Origin: Scenedesmus sp. ARA3 | Lineage: Eukaryota > Chlorophyta > Chlorophyceae > Sphaeropleales > Scenedesmaceae | NCBI GenBank assembly: GCA_004335835.1 | Contig: RWJK01001118.1 | Coordinates: 1-64,000, forward strand | Length of the DNA stretch: 64,000 nt | Direction of reading: 5' to 3' | In this document: in pieces, positions 1-12,500 of the stretch | How positions within the stretch are numbered: position 1 is the first letter of the stretch | How the letters are laid out: the number at the start of each line of letters is the position of its first letter | The notes under the pieces: model-generated | The model's input: the letters and a program-made list of their open reading frames with translations, nothing else | The model's database searches: none | Told to the model about the DNA's origin: nothing | Made by a program: the position numbers and the translations under genes

Positions 1-334
1 AGCAGGCTGCTGTGTTGTGTTTGCTGGGGTGTGCTGCGGCCCTTTGCTGCAGCCCCTGTCAGGCGCAAACGTCCGCCACTGATTGGTGTGATGCCTGCGG
101 CTTTGCTGTTGCTGCTCAGCACAGTGTGCACTCTGTACATATCTTGTAGGTGTTGATTGCAGCTGCTGATTTGGTGTAGATAGGTGGTTCAGTTTCTGGT
201 TTAACCACTCAGTGCCTTCTTGCACTGGTGGTGTTCATTTCTTTCACTCATTCTGGTTGCATACTGGTTGCATACTGGCTTATCATGAATATCGTGATGA
301 ACATCACTTTGTCTGTCTTTCTCTCTGTCTGTCC

Positions 335-370
<36 letters not shown>

Positions 371-1371
371 GAAAGCTCCACACAAGCTCATGTTCATGTA
401 TCACATGCTTGTGTTGCCGGTGTACATCGGCATGTGCTCCTTTCTCTGCTTCTCTGTTGTGTCACTGGCCAAGACTAGTGGCATTTGCGTTCAAAGACCC
501 CACGAAATGTGAAGACTGTTGCATACAAATGTGTGCATGCCCAGGAGTCTCTATCGCATGGCCTGCTCTGTCCTGCTGAGAATGCAGCGGCGGCCATGGT
601 CAACAACCACCGTGACTGCCAGCCTGGCCACATGCTGTGCCAGCAGCCACAGTGGCAGCGGCACCACTAGTGATGTGCTAGTGACCTGCATATTGGTCAA
701 CGCCAGGTGTTAACTGTAACTGCTGTCCGTGTCCTGAATCTCACTGCGAGCCGGCAAACCGACTCACGCTATTGCCCACAGTACTAGCAATGTACTGCCA
801 GCAGTGCGGGCCCATGTGTGCCCTGCAAAGGGCCGCCAGAAAATTACCAGGTTAAACGCGCTGCTACTCTCTACGCATACGGTACCACATCAAGGTCGCC
901 TGTACGTGCACGAGTCGCTGTTCCCTTGTTGACAACAGCTTGCAAGCTTACAGTTGTGGTGCGGTCACATAGCAGCACCCTGCTGCTGCTGATGCTGCTG
1001 ATGCTGCTGCACTAATGACAAGTGCTGCTAGCAACAGTACAACAGCACGAGCCAGCTGACAACATTGCAACAGTACCACACTGCTGTGGCACTGCCCAGC
1101 CACACAGCTGCAACACGTGGCCTGTTCAATGAGTGACAGGCCCATTATTCCCGTATGGATGCATCTGATGACCATTGAGAGCGCAGCACGGGCATGCTGC
1201 CCGTCGCCATATAACAGGAAACAGCAGCGCATGTGCTGCCGCAGCTGCTGCAAGCTGTCTGCCCGCCATGCGCCTGCACACCGCCCGCCCTGCATATGCC
1301 TGAAAGCACAGCCTCGCAAATGTGTGCGGGTGCGTGCAAAGCATGGGACGCGGCCCACTGCTGCAGCAACC
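1..1371. other. Non-coding stretch rich in CTG/CAG
   Basis: No exon with both a credible splice context and protein-like sequence was found. Apart from the CTGT microsatellite it holds scattered CTG triplets. It probably includes the 3' flank of the minus-strand F-box/LRR gene. Confidence 0.5.
325..371. repeat. (CTGT)n microsatellite
   Basis: A nearly pure tetranucleotide CTGT array with one variant unit, preceded by a degenerate CT/GT-rich lead-in from about 311. Nothing suggests coding. Confidence 0.9.
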
Positions 1372-4126
1372 TCAAGGCTGCGCCTGTGCAGCACAAGCCT
1401 CAAGCTGTGCACGCAACAATGCCAGCTCTGCCTGTGCTGCTGCTAGCTGCTGCTGCAAGCCATTTGCACACGCCTCTGCAGACTCCAGCTGCTGCTGCAG
1501 CTGGTCTGCACGCTCGTCGGATGCTACCGACTGCGTGTGTGCTGCTGCGAGCTGCTGCTGCAGCTCAACTGCATGCGTCTGCTGCTGCTGAGCTTCTGCA
1601 TTTGCACGGCAACAGCATTTACACAGCAGCACACAAGTTTGTCAGTGCACGGTTCAAAAGTGCAGTACGGCCTGCAACACAAAACTCTGCGGGGCAGGGT
1701 GCCAGGCAACATGAAGCCGCAGAGTGAACCTGCAGACTGCATTGACTCCATGAACATGGCAGTGCCCCCGTTAGGACAGATGCATCAGTGGTGTCTCCAA
1801 GCAAAGCGGATGTTCAACACATCAAGCTGAAAAGGCCGCACCTGTCTGCATAGCCAGCAGGTGCTGCATTGCCTGCTGCCCCACTCCGGTGCTGCGCACG
1901 CACCGCTGCAGCAGCTGCACCCACACAGGAAGCACGGCGCCCTGCAAGCAGCAAACAGATGAAGTGAAGCATGCACATGCATTGTGGCTGCTTAGACATC
2001 AACCAGGGTATGGAGCATTTCAGTGGCAGCGATGTACAGCTCAACCTGTGGTATGGCTGTTACGAAGCACAGATGGGCTGCTGCTGCCACATCATGCTTA
2101 GCCCTGGCATGCGTCTACTGCAAGAGCGGGTTGCAGCTGCATGAGCTTGACATGTATTCTATCCCCACCGTGCATCTACCTGTCTCGTCTACACAAAGAA
2201 CATGAGGATCCTGCCGCATCCTTCAGTTAACTTGCCAAGAGCCGCATCGTGCAAGGCGCTGCCAAATGCAAGCAAAGTGCAGACGCATCAGCACCCACCT
2301 CCTGCTCAAGCTCCAGGCACCCTGCCCATTCCTCCATCGCCACGTGCGTGCTGATGTCGCACCGCCCCACCAGCAGCTGCGTCAGCTGCCTGAGCGCTGT
2401 CAGGGCAAACAAGCCCTCGTCAGTTACCCATGCACAGTACAGCTCTAGCCGCCGTAGCTGCGTCAGCTGCACAAACACGCTGCATGCTGCAGCATCGTCC
2501 ACAGCTTCGCCGCCAATGCACAGGTCGCTCAGCGCTGTCAGCTGCAGCAGCGGGCTCAGCTCCAGCCCTGGCAGCAGCAGGCCAGCAATGCTGAGCCGCT
2601 CCAGGCCAGGGCAGCAGCTGACCAGCCTGTCGAGATCGCTGCTGGTGACAACCTCGGGATCACCCATGCCGCCTTCTCCCACTGCACCACCACCACCAAA
2701 GCACTCGCAGCCATCCAGCGCTTGAACATACCCGGCATAGTTGTCAACAGCATGGCCCGTCTGCCAAATAACTTCAGGCACACCCAGCACCAGCTGCTTC
2801 AGCTGCGGCAGCTGCCGCCCAGAAGCAAACATGTGCCGGCCACAGCCGGGCTGCAGCAGCGGCACAGTAGCATTGATCCCCCAAGAAAACTCAAGGAAAG
2901 TCAGCTGCGGCGACGGCGGCAGCAGCGTGCTGTACATCGCCGTATCATCCACAGGCAGCAGCTCCATCACGTTAACCTGTGTGCTGCTCACACACAGGTG
3001 CTCCAGGCAAGACAGCCTAGAAAAAATGCACTCAACAGGCCTGGCAAGGCGTACTCATAGAGTGCCCCACTCAGGCACAGCACACGCAGCTGCTGCAGGT
3101 TGCTGCAGATGTCAGCGCACAGGCCCCCACCGTCCCCTACCACATCAATCTCCAAGTGCTGCAGCGCTGTCAGCGCAGCCAGGGCTGGGCAGTTCCTGCT
3201 GCTGAGCTCCAGCCCTCCACCCCAGCCAAAGCTCAGCCGGGTGAGGATCTGGGGCAGCCCTTGCAGCGTACCTGCTGCCACCCACTCGTAAGTGCTTGTG
3301 AGGGTGAGGTCGCGCAGCTGCTGCAAGGCTGCAAAGGGGTGATTGTGCGCTGCTTCCAGGGGCAGCAGGTCGATGCAGATGTGCAGCTGCGTCAGCTGCG
3401 TGGCAGCTGACAGGCAGCGCTGTACGCAGCGCTGTGCCTCTGTTGCGCTGCCTTCCGCCGGCTGCCAGTCGGGGTCCTGGCCCGCAAAATGTAGGTCAGT
3501 GATGTACTCCAAGTGCAGCTGGCGCAGCTGTGTCAGGCATGACAAGCTGGCAAACCCGACGCCCGCTGCACACTTCAGGCCCCTGAGCTTCAGTGCGGTG
3601 AGGCTGGTTAGGCAGGACAGTGACGGCTGAATGATGCCGCCAGTAGTGCCATGCTGCTGCTGCTGCTGCTGCTGTTGCGGCAGCTGCTCACACAGCATGA
3701 TCCTGCTGCCGCCGCTGCTGCTGCCGTCTCCTACCTGTGCCTGCACAGTGCACCCTGCAAGCGACAGTAGCTGCAGCTGACGCAGCTGTGTAAGAGGCAG
3801 CTTGAGCAGCGGAGCCCCGGTTGTGTGCCACGCGCGGTGTTGGCGATCTGAACTGTGAGCTGGTCTACTGCTGCTGCATGCGAACACAGCCACTGCCCTA
3901 CGCTGTCGACCCTCTGCAGGATGCTGGCGGGTCCATAAGCGCCGCAGACAGTCACAGCAACCTCAGTTGTGACAGCAGCTGCTGCTGCACGCCAGGCTCT
4001 GCACGCCAGGCTGCAGCTGCCTAGGCGCTGCTGTAGGTCCACATGGCGCAGCACATGGAGCAGCAGCTCCCCTGGCAACATGGGCACAGAAGTGTCTGAC
4101 ATCACAGCCACCTGCAGCGTTTGCAT
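1372..4126 (-). CDS. F-box/leucine-rich-repeat protein with probable C-terminal coiled coil
   Basis: The N-terminus (start at 4126, or the second Met at 4102) carries an F-box, LPGELLLHVLRHVDL followed by RLGSCSLACRAWRAAA. It is followed by many irregular leucine-rich repeats such as LTQLRQLHLEYITDL and LTQLRRLELYCAWVTDEGL. F-box/LRR proteins are usually substrate receptors of SCF ubiquitin ligases, so this role is inferred from the family. Two frame changes interrupt the body, at a G-run (3815-3818) and a T6 run (3021-3026); one extra base at each would restore the frame. If unspliced, the frame ends at TAA 2227. I prefer a splice from GAG|GTGGGT (exon end 2299) to exons 1842..1941 and 1372..1595. 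The phases match, and these exons encode a Gln/Ala-rich coiled coil (DQLQQQLESAEACANGLQQQ) that otherwise has no gene. The join to the coiled coil is the least certain part. Confidence 0.6.
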
Positions 4127-6572
4127 GACACACAGGCAGCAGGCAAGGTCGCAGGTTGTTGGGTGGGCATAGCAAGCAGCATGGTGTGCAGTGCAGTAGC
4201 AGCAGGAGCATGCACCTCGCTGAGTTCAAGAGTCTATGGGTAGCAGCTTGGCGCCTGTCTGGTCATTCACGCACTCACCGTACTGTACATAGAATGGAAA
4301 TCAAGATAAAAAGGCTGGTGCTGGCCGCACAACTCAGGTGCCGACGCCAGAGGCGAGTTCAGGCAGAGACGAACAACCACCTCCCTACGACAGTAGCTGA
4401 GCTTGCTGACGGTGCCAACAACGGTGACACAGCAAGCGAAACATTTACATTGTATCCTATGGAACGGGCAGGTCTGTACCTGACTCCCAGACACCATGTT
4501 TGCAAATATGACTGTTCTGTCCGGGTACATGCACCCCGACAGAACCCTGCAGGGCTTGAAGTTCATCTAGATTGCAGGCCGCGGCCAGCCAATGCGTTTG
4601 GCAGCTTCAACTGGTGGTGTTGTACAATTTGGAAGAACTTTTAGAGATTGCCAATCCACAGCGAGCACTGAAGCGGCGCTGCAGGTATCAGGCCAGTCGG
4701 ACTGGCAGACTGGAAGTACCTACCAAACAGAATAAGGAATTGCAGGGAAGACACTACATTCTGCAACAGCTGCATGCAACATTTTCCCACTTTCTACCAC
4801 AAAGCAAATGTGCACGAGGTCGGTCCTACGAGCCTAACCAAATAGAGTTAGGGCCCGTAACCGGGTTCACATTGCAATCAGATGCGCGCCATCACACCAA
4901 GACAGCAAACTAGCTCCGCAATGCCTGTGCAGTTTTTTTACAGGCTCTTAAGCCAGCACTGCTGGCAGTGATACGTGCTGGTGTTTGCAACCTTCTCAGA
5001 AGTTCTGGCACTGACAGGTTGACGTGATGGTGATGGTGATGATGGCACTAACATGTTACTTCCTGAGATGCACAGCACTTCAGTTGCCAGTCAAACTGTG
5101 TCCACGCTCGAGGTAAACAAAAGTCCAGGCACGTTCCACGGCGCAGGCGCAAACCCATCACAAGCACCAGGAGATGGCGCTGGCGCAAGCCGCGCACCGA
5201 CATTGAGCCATCTGTCCATCTATGTGATACACCTGGTGATGGGCCAACACACACATAGCATCAAGCTGCGCTGCCAGCAGCAACACAAGCAGAAAGCGCC
5301 CGGTCAAGCCCCAGGTTGTCAAGCAGTTGGCTGTTAGCTGCTGCACCATCACATCGCAGCAGTGGCAAACATCGCAGCACGCCAAAGCAAGCAAGAGGTA
5401 GCATCCTGTCTGCCTCAGGCATCAAAATTGCATGCAACGTAACCACACGCCACCCACACAGGTTTACTCAGAGTACACGCATGAAAGCACACAACCGGTA
5501 CAAGGCTAGGGTGCACATGCGCACAGTTGCCCAATCACATACAGGCAGCAGTGGAACTGCCGCCAAAGCTCTTGCTGTCCACAACCACAGCCGTGCCAAG
5601 TGCACGCTCAGTGCAAGGCTTGCATAGTTAGCTGCAGTCTTGCATCCTCAAAACCGCAGATGCCGGCGGCAGCAACGGCGCTGTCCACCTGATGCGCAGG
5701 TGCATGCCATGCCAGTCAACTGCCACAGTTCAAGTATTCAGTTGTTCGCCAGTCTGTTCTCGTCTAAATCTGCACAGCAGGCATTGTGCAGATAGAATCA
5801 AGACCCCAGAAACTCCCAGCCACTCCCACCACCTACTCTGCCCTGCCTTAGAAGGCACTGCTGCACAGCAACATGCATGCACAGGTGATTGCGGTGGGCA
5901 GTGACGGGGAAACCACCACTCCTTGTGTACATTTGCTCAGCTCAGGCTGCTGATGCAAGCGCTTCAACTACCACTCCACTTGCAGGACTTCCGCCTCTGC
6001 CCACTCATTAGCCCTGAAAGCACCGCCATGCGTCCTCGCTCAACCAGCAACTGATGTGCTGCATCCACTGCTACACAAAAGGGTCCAGCCACAGTTTCAG
6101 CCGGTGCCTACATACCCTAGCCCTGGAGCCAGGAGCAGCAGCACCAGCAGCAGCAGCCCCATAGACAACACCAAACCGACCACCCTAATCGCCTTGACAT
6201 CATCTCAACTGCATGAGGTTTCACTGTGTCATGGACATGCAGGAGCTCAGAGCTTAAAGGTATGCAGCTGAAATTAAGCACAACTCCACTCGCCTCTGAC
6301 TGCTCAGGCAGCCACCTGCTCTGCTCTGGTCATCTGCCCTGGCCAACTCCACTCATGGCTGCTCAGCTACATACAGTTCTGCTGCACACACAGCGTGGAA
6401 TGGTACAGCACACCGCTCCACCCCTCAGCACTGGCTCTCCTCACGTCTGCTGCATTCTTCCCACTTTGAACCAACTTTGCTGCCAGCAGAGCTCGCGCAC
6501 ACGCCAGCAATAAGTGTCAAGCCCACCCAGCTCTGTTCTGCTGCTCGCCCCAGCTGGCACAGCTCCAAGCGC
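4127..6572. other. Intergenic, no gene recognised
   Basis: This lies between the start of the F-box/LRR gene and the end of the thioredoxin gene, both on the minus strand. It should hold the F-box gene promoter and the thioredoxin 3' flank. All open frames here are short and low in complexity; none shows a domain, transit peptide or phase-consistent exon chain. A short GGTGAT direct repeat lies at about 5027-5043. Confidence 0.5.
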
Positions 6573-8139
6573 TCAGTTCTGCTGGCCGTCATCGCTGGCG
6601 GTGTGCTTTGTGATGAGCTCGCGCAGCTTGTCCACCTTGGCACCTGTCATGTCTGCCACCTTCTGCCCACCCTTGTACAGGTGGAAGGTGGGCGCAACCT
6701 GCAGCAGCAGCAGCAGCAGTTGGAAGGACGTCAGGAGCAGCGTCGACAGCACTAACAGAAGCAGCAGTAGTTGAAGCTGCGCTGTAGCAGAGGCATATGT
6801 GCGTTGCTGCTGCCATCTGCAGGCTGCCATAACGCCGACATGCCGCGACAGCCCCTAATCACAAAATCACTAGCAGCCGCCAGCTTGCAGGAAACGTGCC
6901 GCGTGCTTGCAGGAAACCGCCTGGCCGCCTCAACCGCACCTTGATGCCCAGCGCCTTGGCCAGCTCCTTGTTGTTCTGGTTGCAGTTGAACTTCACGATG
7001 ACTGCTGCAGGGGCAAGCTCCGCAGACAGCGTCACCAGCTGGGGGTAGATCAGCTTGCAGGGGCCACACCACTGCAATGAAGAAAAGAGCACGTAGCATC
7101 CATGTTGCAGATCAGTCGGGTTCAATGCATGCCAAGACAGGAACGGCTAGTGCTTCACAAGTGTGCCGGACTCTGAGAGAAAACAGCCGTGCCAACAGCG
7201 AAGGCAGCTGCGCACTGCGGCACACAGGAGGTGCAGTTTACCTGGTGTTTCAAGCAGCGCTGTAAAGCATACTGTGGACTCTGCACTGCACCAGCTGCAG
7301 GCCAGCTGCCGTCAAGGGAAGCCACTGATGTCAGTGAAGAAGTCCACCACCACCAGCTTGTCACCACCCCGCTCCACCCAACCAACCACACATGCTGCAT
7401 GCGACATGTATGCACATCAAAACCTGCCCAGCAGCTATGCGGCATGTAGCTCACGTCGGTGAAGAAGTCCACCACCACCAGCTTGTCACCCGCGGCATCA
7501 ATGAAGGGCTGGAAGCTGTCCTTGTCCAGCTCCTGCAGCCCTGCAGCATCACTGCTGGCCACAGGGCTGGACACGGCAGCAGCGGCGCCAGCAGAGGCGC
7601 CATCTGCAGCAGCGGCAGCAGGGGCGAGCCGCAGGCATAGTTTGCGTAAGTTAGCGCCAGAATTGGGATTGGGGCGTATGTATGAAGAGTAAGACTAATG
7701 GGGGCAGGTCGAGGGCGTGGTTGCATGCTGGCGGTTTCCTTGCAGAGTGGGGTACTGCCCCTGATGTTGGTACATGTGAAAGACCATCTGCAGTGTGCAG
7801 CAACCGGACGCATGTACTCTGATGCTGCGCCTGTGCGTTGTGTGAGGGTTGCTGCATACAATGCAACTGCCACATGCCTGCTTTTGCCAGTTACAGACAG
7901 CAGAGACAGCACAGCAGGTGGCCACACCAGCACCGCTGCAGTGCCCGCGTACCTGCGACTGCTGCAGCCCTCACACGCTGACCGATCGCCTGTGCATGGC
8001 TCAGCCTAGGCACCAGCAGCGTCTGGGCCTGCTGCTGCACATTGCTTAGGGGAAGAGGCCTGATAGGGGCCCTCACGAGAGGGGTAGCCTGGCCCGCGGC
8101 GCAAGCAGCGTTGGCAGTGATTCTCTTTGAGGACAACAT
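6573..8139 (-). CDS. Chloroplast thioredoxin, f-type-like
   Basis: Four exons, 7953..8139, 7455..7603, 6940..7071 and 6573..6698, sum to 594 nt (197 aa) with matching phases. Residues 1-62 (starting MLSSKRITANAACAAG) look like a plastid transit peptide: few acids, many Ala, Arg and Ser. Mature part: VVVDFFTD, then the redox site WCGPCK at about 113-118, then the cis-proline motif VAPTF at about 157. A third cysteine in KFNCNQNNKELAKALGI (about residue 142) sits where f-type thioredoxins have their extra regulatory Cys, so I favour f-type over m, x or y. Thioredoxin f passes electrons from ferredoxin-thioredoxin reductase to Calvin-cycle enzymes in the stroma. The ATG at 8139 is the first in-frame start; the only in-frame alternative further upstream is a TTG. 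The exon 2 donor GAC|GTGAGC places W of WCGPCK exactly at the start of exon 3. Intron 2 holds a partial copy of the exon 2 end. Confidence 0.85.
7334..7364 (-). repeat. Intronic partial copy of thioredoxin exon 2 end
   Basis: On the minus strand it reads DKLVVVDFFTD, like the true exon end at 7459-7489, 125 bp away. The GT donor is lost (GACATCAGT instead of GACGTGAGC), so it cannot splice in the same way. It is a pseudo-exon relic within intron 2. Confidence 0.85.
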
Positions 8140-8865
8140 CGCTGCACGCTCGTAAGGCAAACGTGATGGTAGCGAGTTTGATGCCTATGAATCAGCAATT
8201 CGCGCTCAACACACTCGGCGAGGCAGAGCAACCGGTGGAAACAGAATTTGTGTTGTCTTGCTCAATGTGTGCACTACGCGTCATCACCAGCTGAAGTTAA
8301 CGTAGCTGGGATCTTTGTAACAAAGTTGTTGAGCGACCCAGTAAGCAGCTGTTCACCAGCTATGCGAATTGTGAAATTGTTTTTTGTTGAGAAAGAGGAT
8401 TCAAGACTCCACCTGCGTCGGTAAGAGCTCGTAACCAGGGTGCCCTCAGGGCACTGCTCTGTCAAGCCCCCCAGTATAGTACACGCAAGCAATCGAACAG
8501 AGCATGACCCCGTCGGAACAGGAATCTGACTTTTAAATTTCACAAAATTCGCCGACATGATTCTGGCAGTGGTCAGGCAACACCACCTCCAAAGCACCAT
8601 GCCCATTATGCAATCAGCACACCTGCCAAGGGTGACACGCAGACCACCACGTGACGCGTTGCCCTGACTCAATCTGCAATTCCTCCTGGTTCAAATCACA
8701 TAACAGAACAGGTCCAAAACGCCGGCGACCCGCCCAGCACACCGTACCATTCAAACATACTGCTCATGCATTGTTGATCCTTGTAATCGTATTGCCAGCA
8801 TGATGTACATCTGCCACAGATGGCAGTCAAACATGGTCGAACACCGTCACCACCATCAGCAGCGC
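8140..8865. promoter_or_regulatory. Upstream region of the thioredoxin gene
   Basis: This is 726 bp between the thioredoxin start and the BAG6-like stop, both minus strand. It is poorer in CAG repeats than its surroundings. It must hold the thioredoxin promoter and 5' UTR plus the BAG6-like 3' UTR, but I cannot point to a TATA box or other specific site. Confidence 0.4.
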
Positions 8866-9508
8866 CTAACTACTGCCAGGCAGAATGCCCTGCCGCTTCA
8901 CAGGCGCCCCTGCAAGGTACACCTCACTCAGCGGCCCCCTACCCCTCGCTGCTGCTGCTGCCTGAGCCCTTGCATCCTCTTCAAGCACCCGCCTCCACTT
9001 AGCAGCCTCGTCAGCAGACAGCTCATGCTCCAAGTCATCCAAGCTGCTGATCACCGTCGCGCCAGCCGCACCCCCGCCCCTACTGCGGTTGCCGCCAGCC
9101 GCCAGCCCACCACCCAGCCCACCAGGCGGCGCGCCCAGCAGCCCACCAAGCAACTGGCCCAGCCCACCGCCGCCGCCAGCGCCGCCGCCACCCAACATCG
9201 ACGATGCAATGCTGTTCATGATCGGCTGCATTGCTGGGTCACTCGCCATCTGCCCAGCCATCTGCAGCAGCCCACCCATGCCGCCACCAGCACCGCCAGC
9301 ACCGCTGCCACCACCCAACATCCCACCCACCATCTGCATTAGGCCGCTCAAATCTCCTGCACCGCCAGCACCACCACCAGCTGGCCCTCCCGCTGCTGCT
9401 GCAGCGCGCTGCCCCATGCTGGCAGTGCTGGCTGCTGTAGGGGCTCCACCGCCAGGCGCGGCCCCGCCAAACATGCCACCCATCATCTGCATGAGTGCAG
9501 CCATGTCT

Positions 9509-9541
<33 letters not shown>

Positions 9542-12500
9542 GCTGTGCTGCCAGGGCTGCCCATCTCCCCTGAACTCGACTCAGGCAGCGCTGATAGGTC
9601 CGCCGGGGGCTGTGCGCTTGCCCTGCCTGCCTCGAACGGCCTGCAGGAAACAACACACATGGAGCAGAACAGCGACGGCGGTTGCTGAAAGTCAGTTGCT
9701 TTGCAGCGATTGCAAGCACCACCGACAGAGCAGCACGTACGCATGCTGGTGTCAAGCAGACTACACCACAAGCTCGGCTGCGATTGGCTGTAGCACGGGT
9801 GTCTGCACTTGGCGGTGGCAAGGGTGTGCGCACCAAAAACGCGCCAGCACTGTCGTAAGCTCCAACACGAAACAAACATGAAACAAACCACTTAGCACAA
9901 ACAAAGCTGCGGGGCGCCGCTGTCTCACCTGAAGGGAGCAGGCGTGGCTTTGCGTGAAAGGTTGCGTGCAGCGCCGCTGCTGCTGCCGTCACCATCACCA
10001 CCCTCAGCCTGCGCCGCACCACTGCCAGCAAACGGCGACGATGCGCCACCTGCTGCTGCTGCTGCAGCAGAGGAAGATGCTCCGGCACCAGCAGCAGCAG
10101 GCGCCTTGCGCTTAGCTGGCAGGGCACCTGCCTTCAGTCCCATGCCTAGGCCCCTGGGCTGGCTGCTGCTGCCACCAGCAGCAGGAGGAATGCCACCACC
10201 ACTGCTGCTGGGTGCTGCTGCTGCTGGTGCTGCTGCCGGAGGGCTGGCAGCAGCAGCAGGAGCAGCAGCAGCTGCTGCCGCAGCCGCGTGTGCGCCTGCT
10301 GCGGCAGCTGCTGCTTGCGCGGCTTGTGCTGCCTGTGCTGCAGCAGCAGCTGCTGCAGTGCCGCTCGCTGCTGCGCGTGCAGCCGCTCCAATCACGTCCC
10401 CGATTGGCTGCAGGTCCAGGTTGAGGTTTGGCAGCAGCACCTGCTGCACTGCATTTGCAATATCAAGCGCATTGGCCTCCCTGCCGGCCTGCTGCTCCAC
10501 CTGCCGCAGCCTCTGCTCAATGCTTCTCACACTGCCATTGATAGCTCCCTGCACAGCCTCGAGCACGCGCCCTACTGTTGCTGACACATGGCCGCCTGCT
10601 GCTGCTGTTGCTGCTGCTGTCGCTGCCTCAAATTGCCCGCTGGCCACATGCTGGCGGCCGCCACGCACAGCAGCAGCTACCTCTGAGGACACTTGCTGGA
10701 TGACAGGAGCCAAGGATGAGCTGAGTGCAGCAGCAACCATCTCTGCAACTTGCTGGCCGCTGGGGCCCCGCTGCTGCTGCTGGCTGCCGGCTGCACCAGT
10801 GCTACCTGCAGCATCAGAACAGGCAAGTTATCACGGCTTGGTGAGCAGTAACAGCAGGACCAGGCATGTTGTTCACGTCAAGTGCACCTCATAATACAAC
10901 CCAGCGTTATGCAGCACATGCGCGAACTGTACTTGAACGACTGATGTGGGACACAAGAAGATGAGCAGTGCTGACACAGCGCACAACACAGTCAACCGCA
11001 TAACGTGCACAGTGCACAACCCCAGCCCAAAACCTCCAGCCAGTGGTTTTTACAACGAAAACACAATGTGCGAATAGCAGCACAGCGCACAGCTGTGCTG
11101 TCTGCCAAGCATGTTCCACAGTTTTCAGGATACCCGCCCACCTGCCGCAGCGCTTGTTGAAGTCTGTGGGTACAGCGTAGGAAAGGCAGGCTCCAAGCGG
11201 CCTACAAGAAAGAGAAAAGAATAAGCATAGTGTCAGCTGAGCAGCGTGCACAAATGCAACATAGACCAGTTGATCGTCCGGCACGAAAGACGACCGAACC
11301 AAAAGCCTCTGCTTTCCTCTCATGCGTGCATTGTCCCGCTACCTGCTAGCCTGCATGCACCCCTCATACACAGCTCCCTTCGTATGTGCAGATACTGCCG
11401 AAATGGGGCTGTCACTACAGCCGTGCTCTGGACAGCAACACCTCGCATGAAATGCCATACTCGAACTGTGGGTTATGAATACAATAAAAGTACAGCCCAA
11501 CTGACCTGCGCCTGCGCCACGCAGCACCGCTGCCGTGTTGGCTGTCAGTGGTGCTGGGTTGCCCTGCGCAGCCAGGCTAGCAGCAGAAGCAGCCCGAGCC
11601 AGCTCCACCAGCAGGGCTGCTGCTGCCTGCAGCTGGCCACTGGCGCCAGACAGCAGCTGCTGCTGCATGCGTGAACAAGTAAGAGCAGCAGGGAGTCAGG
11701 TGCAAGGCAGCAGGTCAGAGCGAGGCGGCACATTTGTGCATTGGAAGCCGCAGCACTGACGGCAAGCATGCTGTGTTCGATGTACTGGCAAGGCACCTTA
11801 GAACAGCGCATAAGCAGGGAATAACATCACCGTCATGGCGCGATCATACCCGCACGTGCACACACGTACTAACGTGGGAAGTTTGCCCTGCATGCGCCTG
11901 CCCATGCAAACTCACCGCAGATGCCGGCTGCAGTGCTGCCTGCTGCCCAGCTGCCGCCAGCCGCTGCACGCTGCTGGCCAGCGCGGAAGCCAGTGGGCCT
12001 GCCAGGTAGGCCTGCGCCCTGCCCAGCAGCACCGACAGCGCTGCCAGCACCAGCTGCATGTTGGGTGCTGCTGACAGCCCTGCAGACAGTGCAACAGCAG
12101 ATGTGATCATTGATGATTCATAGACCTGCAAGGATGGCTTGCTGTTCGGCTGCATTGCATGACGCAGCCTGCTAGAGTGTACAATGCAGCGGAGCCGTAG
12201 CCAGCATGACCGTGGCAAGGCCAATGAGCCAATTGGTGCGTGTATCACTGGGCCCACTGTCTGCACGATAACGCTGTGAATCAAGCTGTGTCAACCTAAG
12301 CTAAATATGGGGTCAGATTCCAACTCCAATTTATGTATCAGCAGTGGTTGCTCAGACAGTTTAGCGTATTAGGTGGTTCATCAGTCCCCAGCAAGCAGCC
12401 ATAACCAGCTCAAGCCATCACCAATGCACCATGCATCTGCAGAGCGCTGCAAGTGTGCCATCACACATGGCACAGTACCTGAATCACGCAGCACTACGCA

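Noticed and set aside
9944..10894. Long open frame on the plus strand
   Set aside because: It is the antisense shadow of BAG6-like exon 10. CAG/CTG-rich code is open in many frames, and the minus-strand chain is phase-consistent with known motifs.
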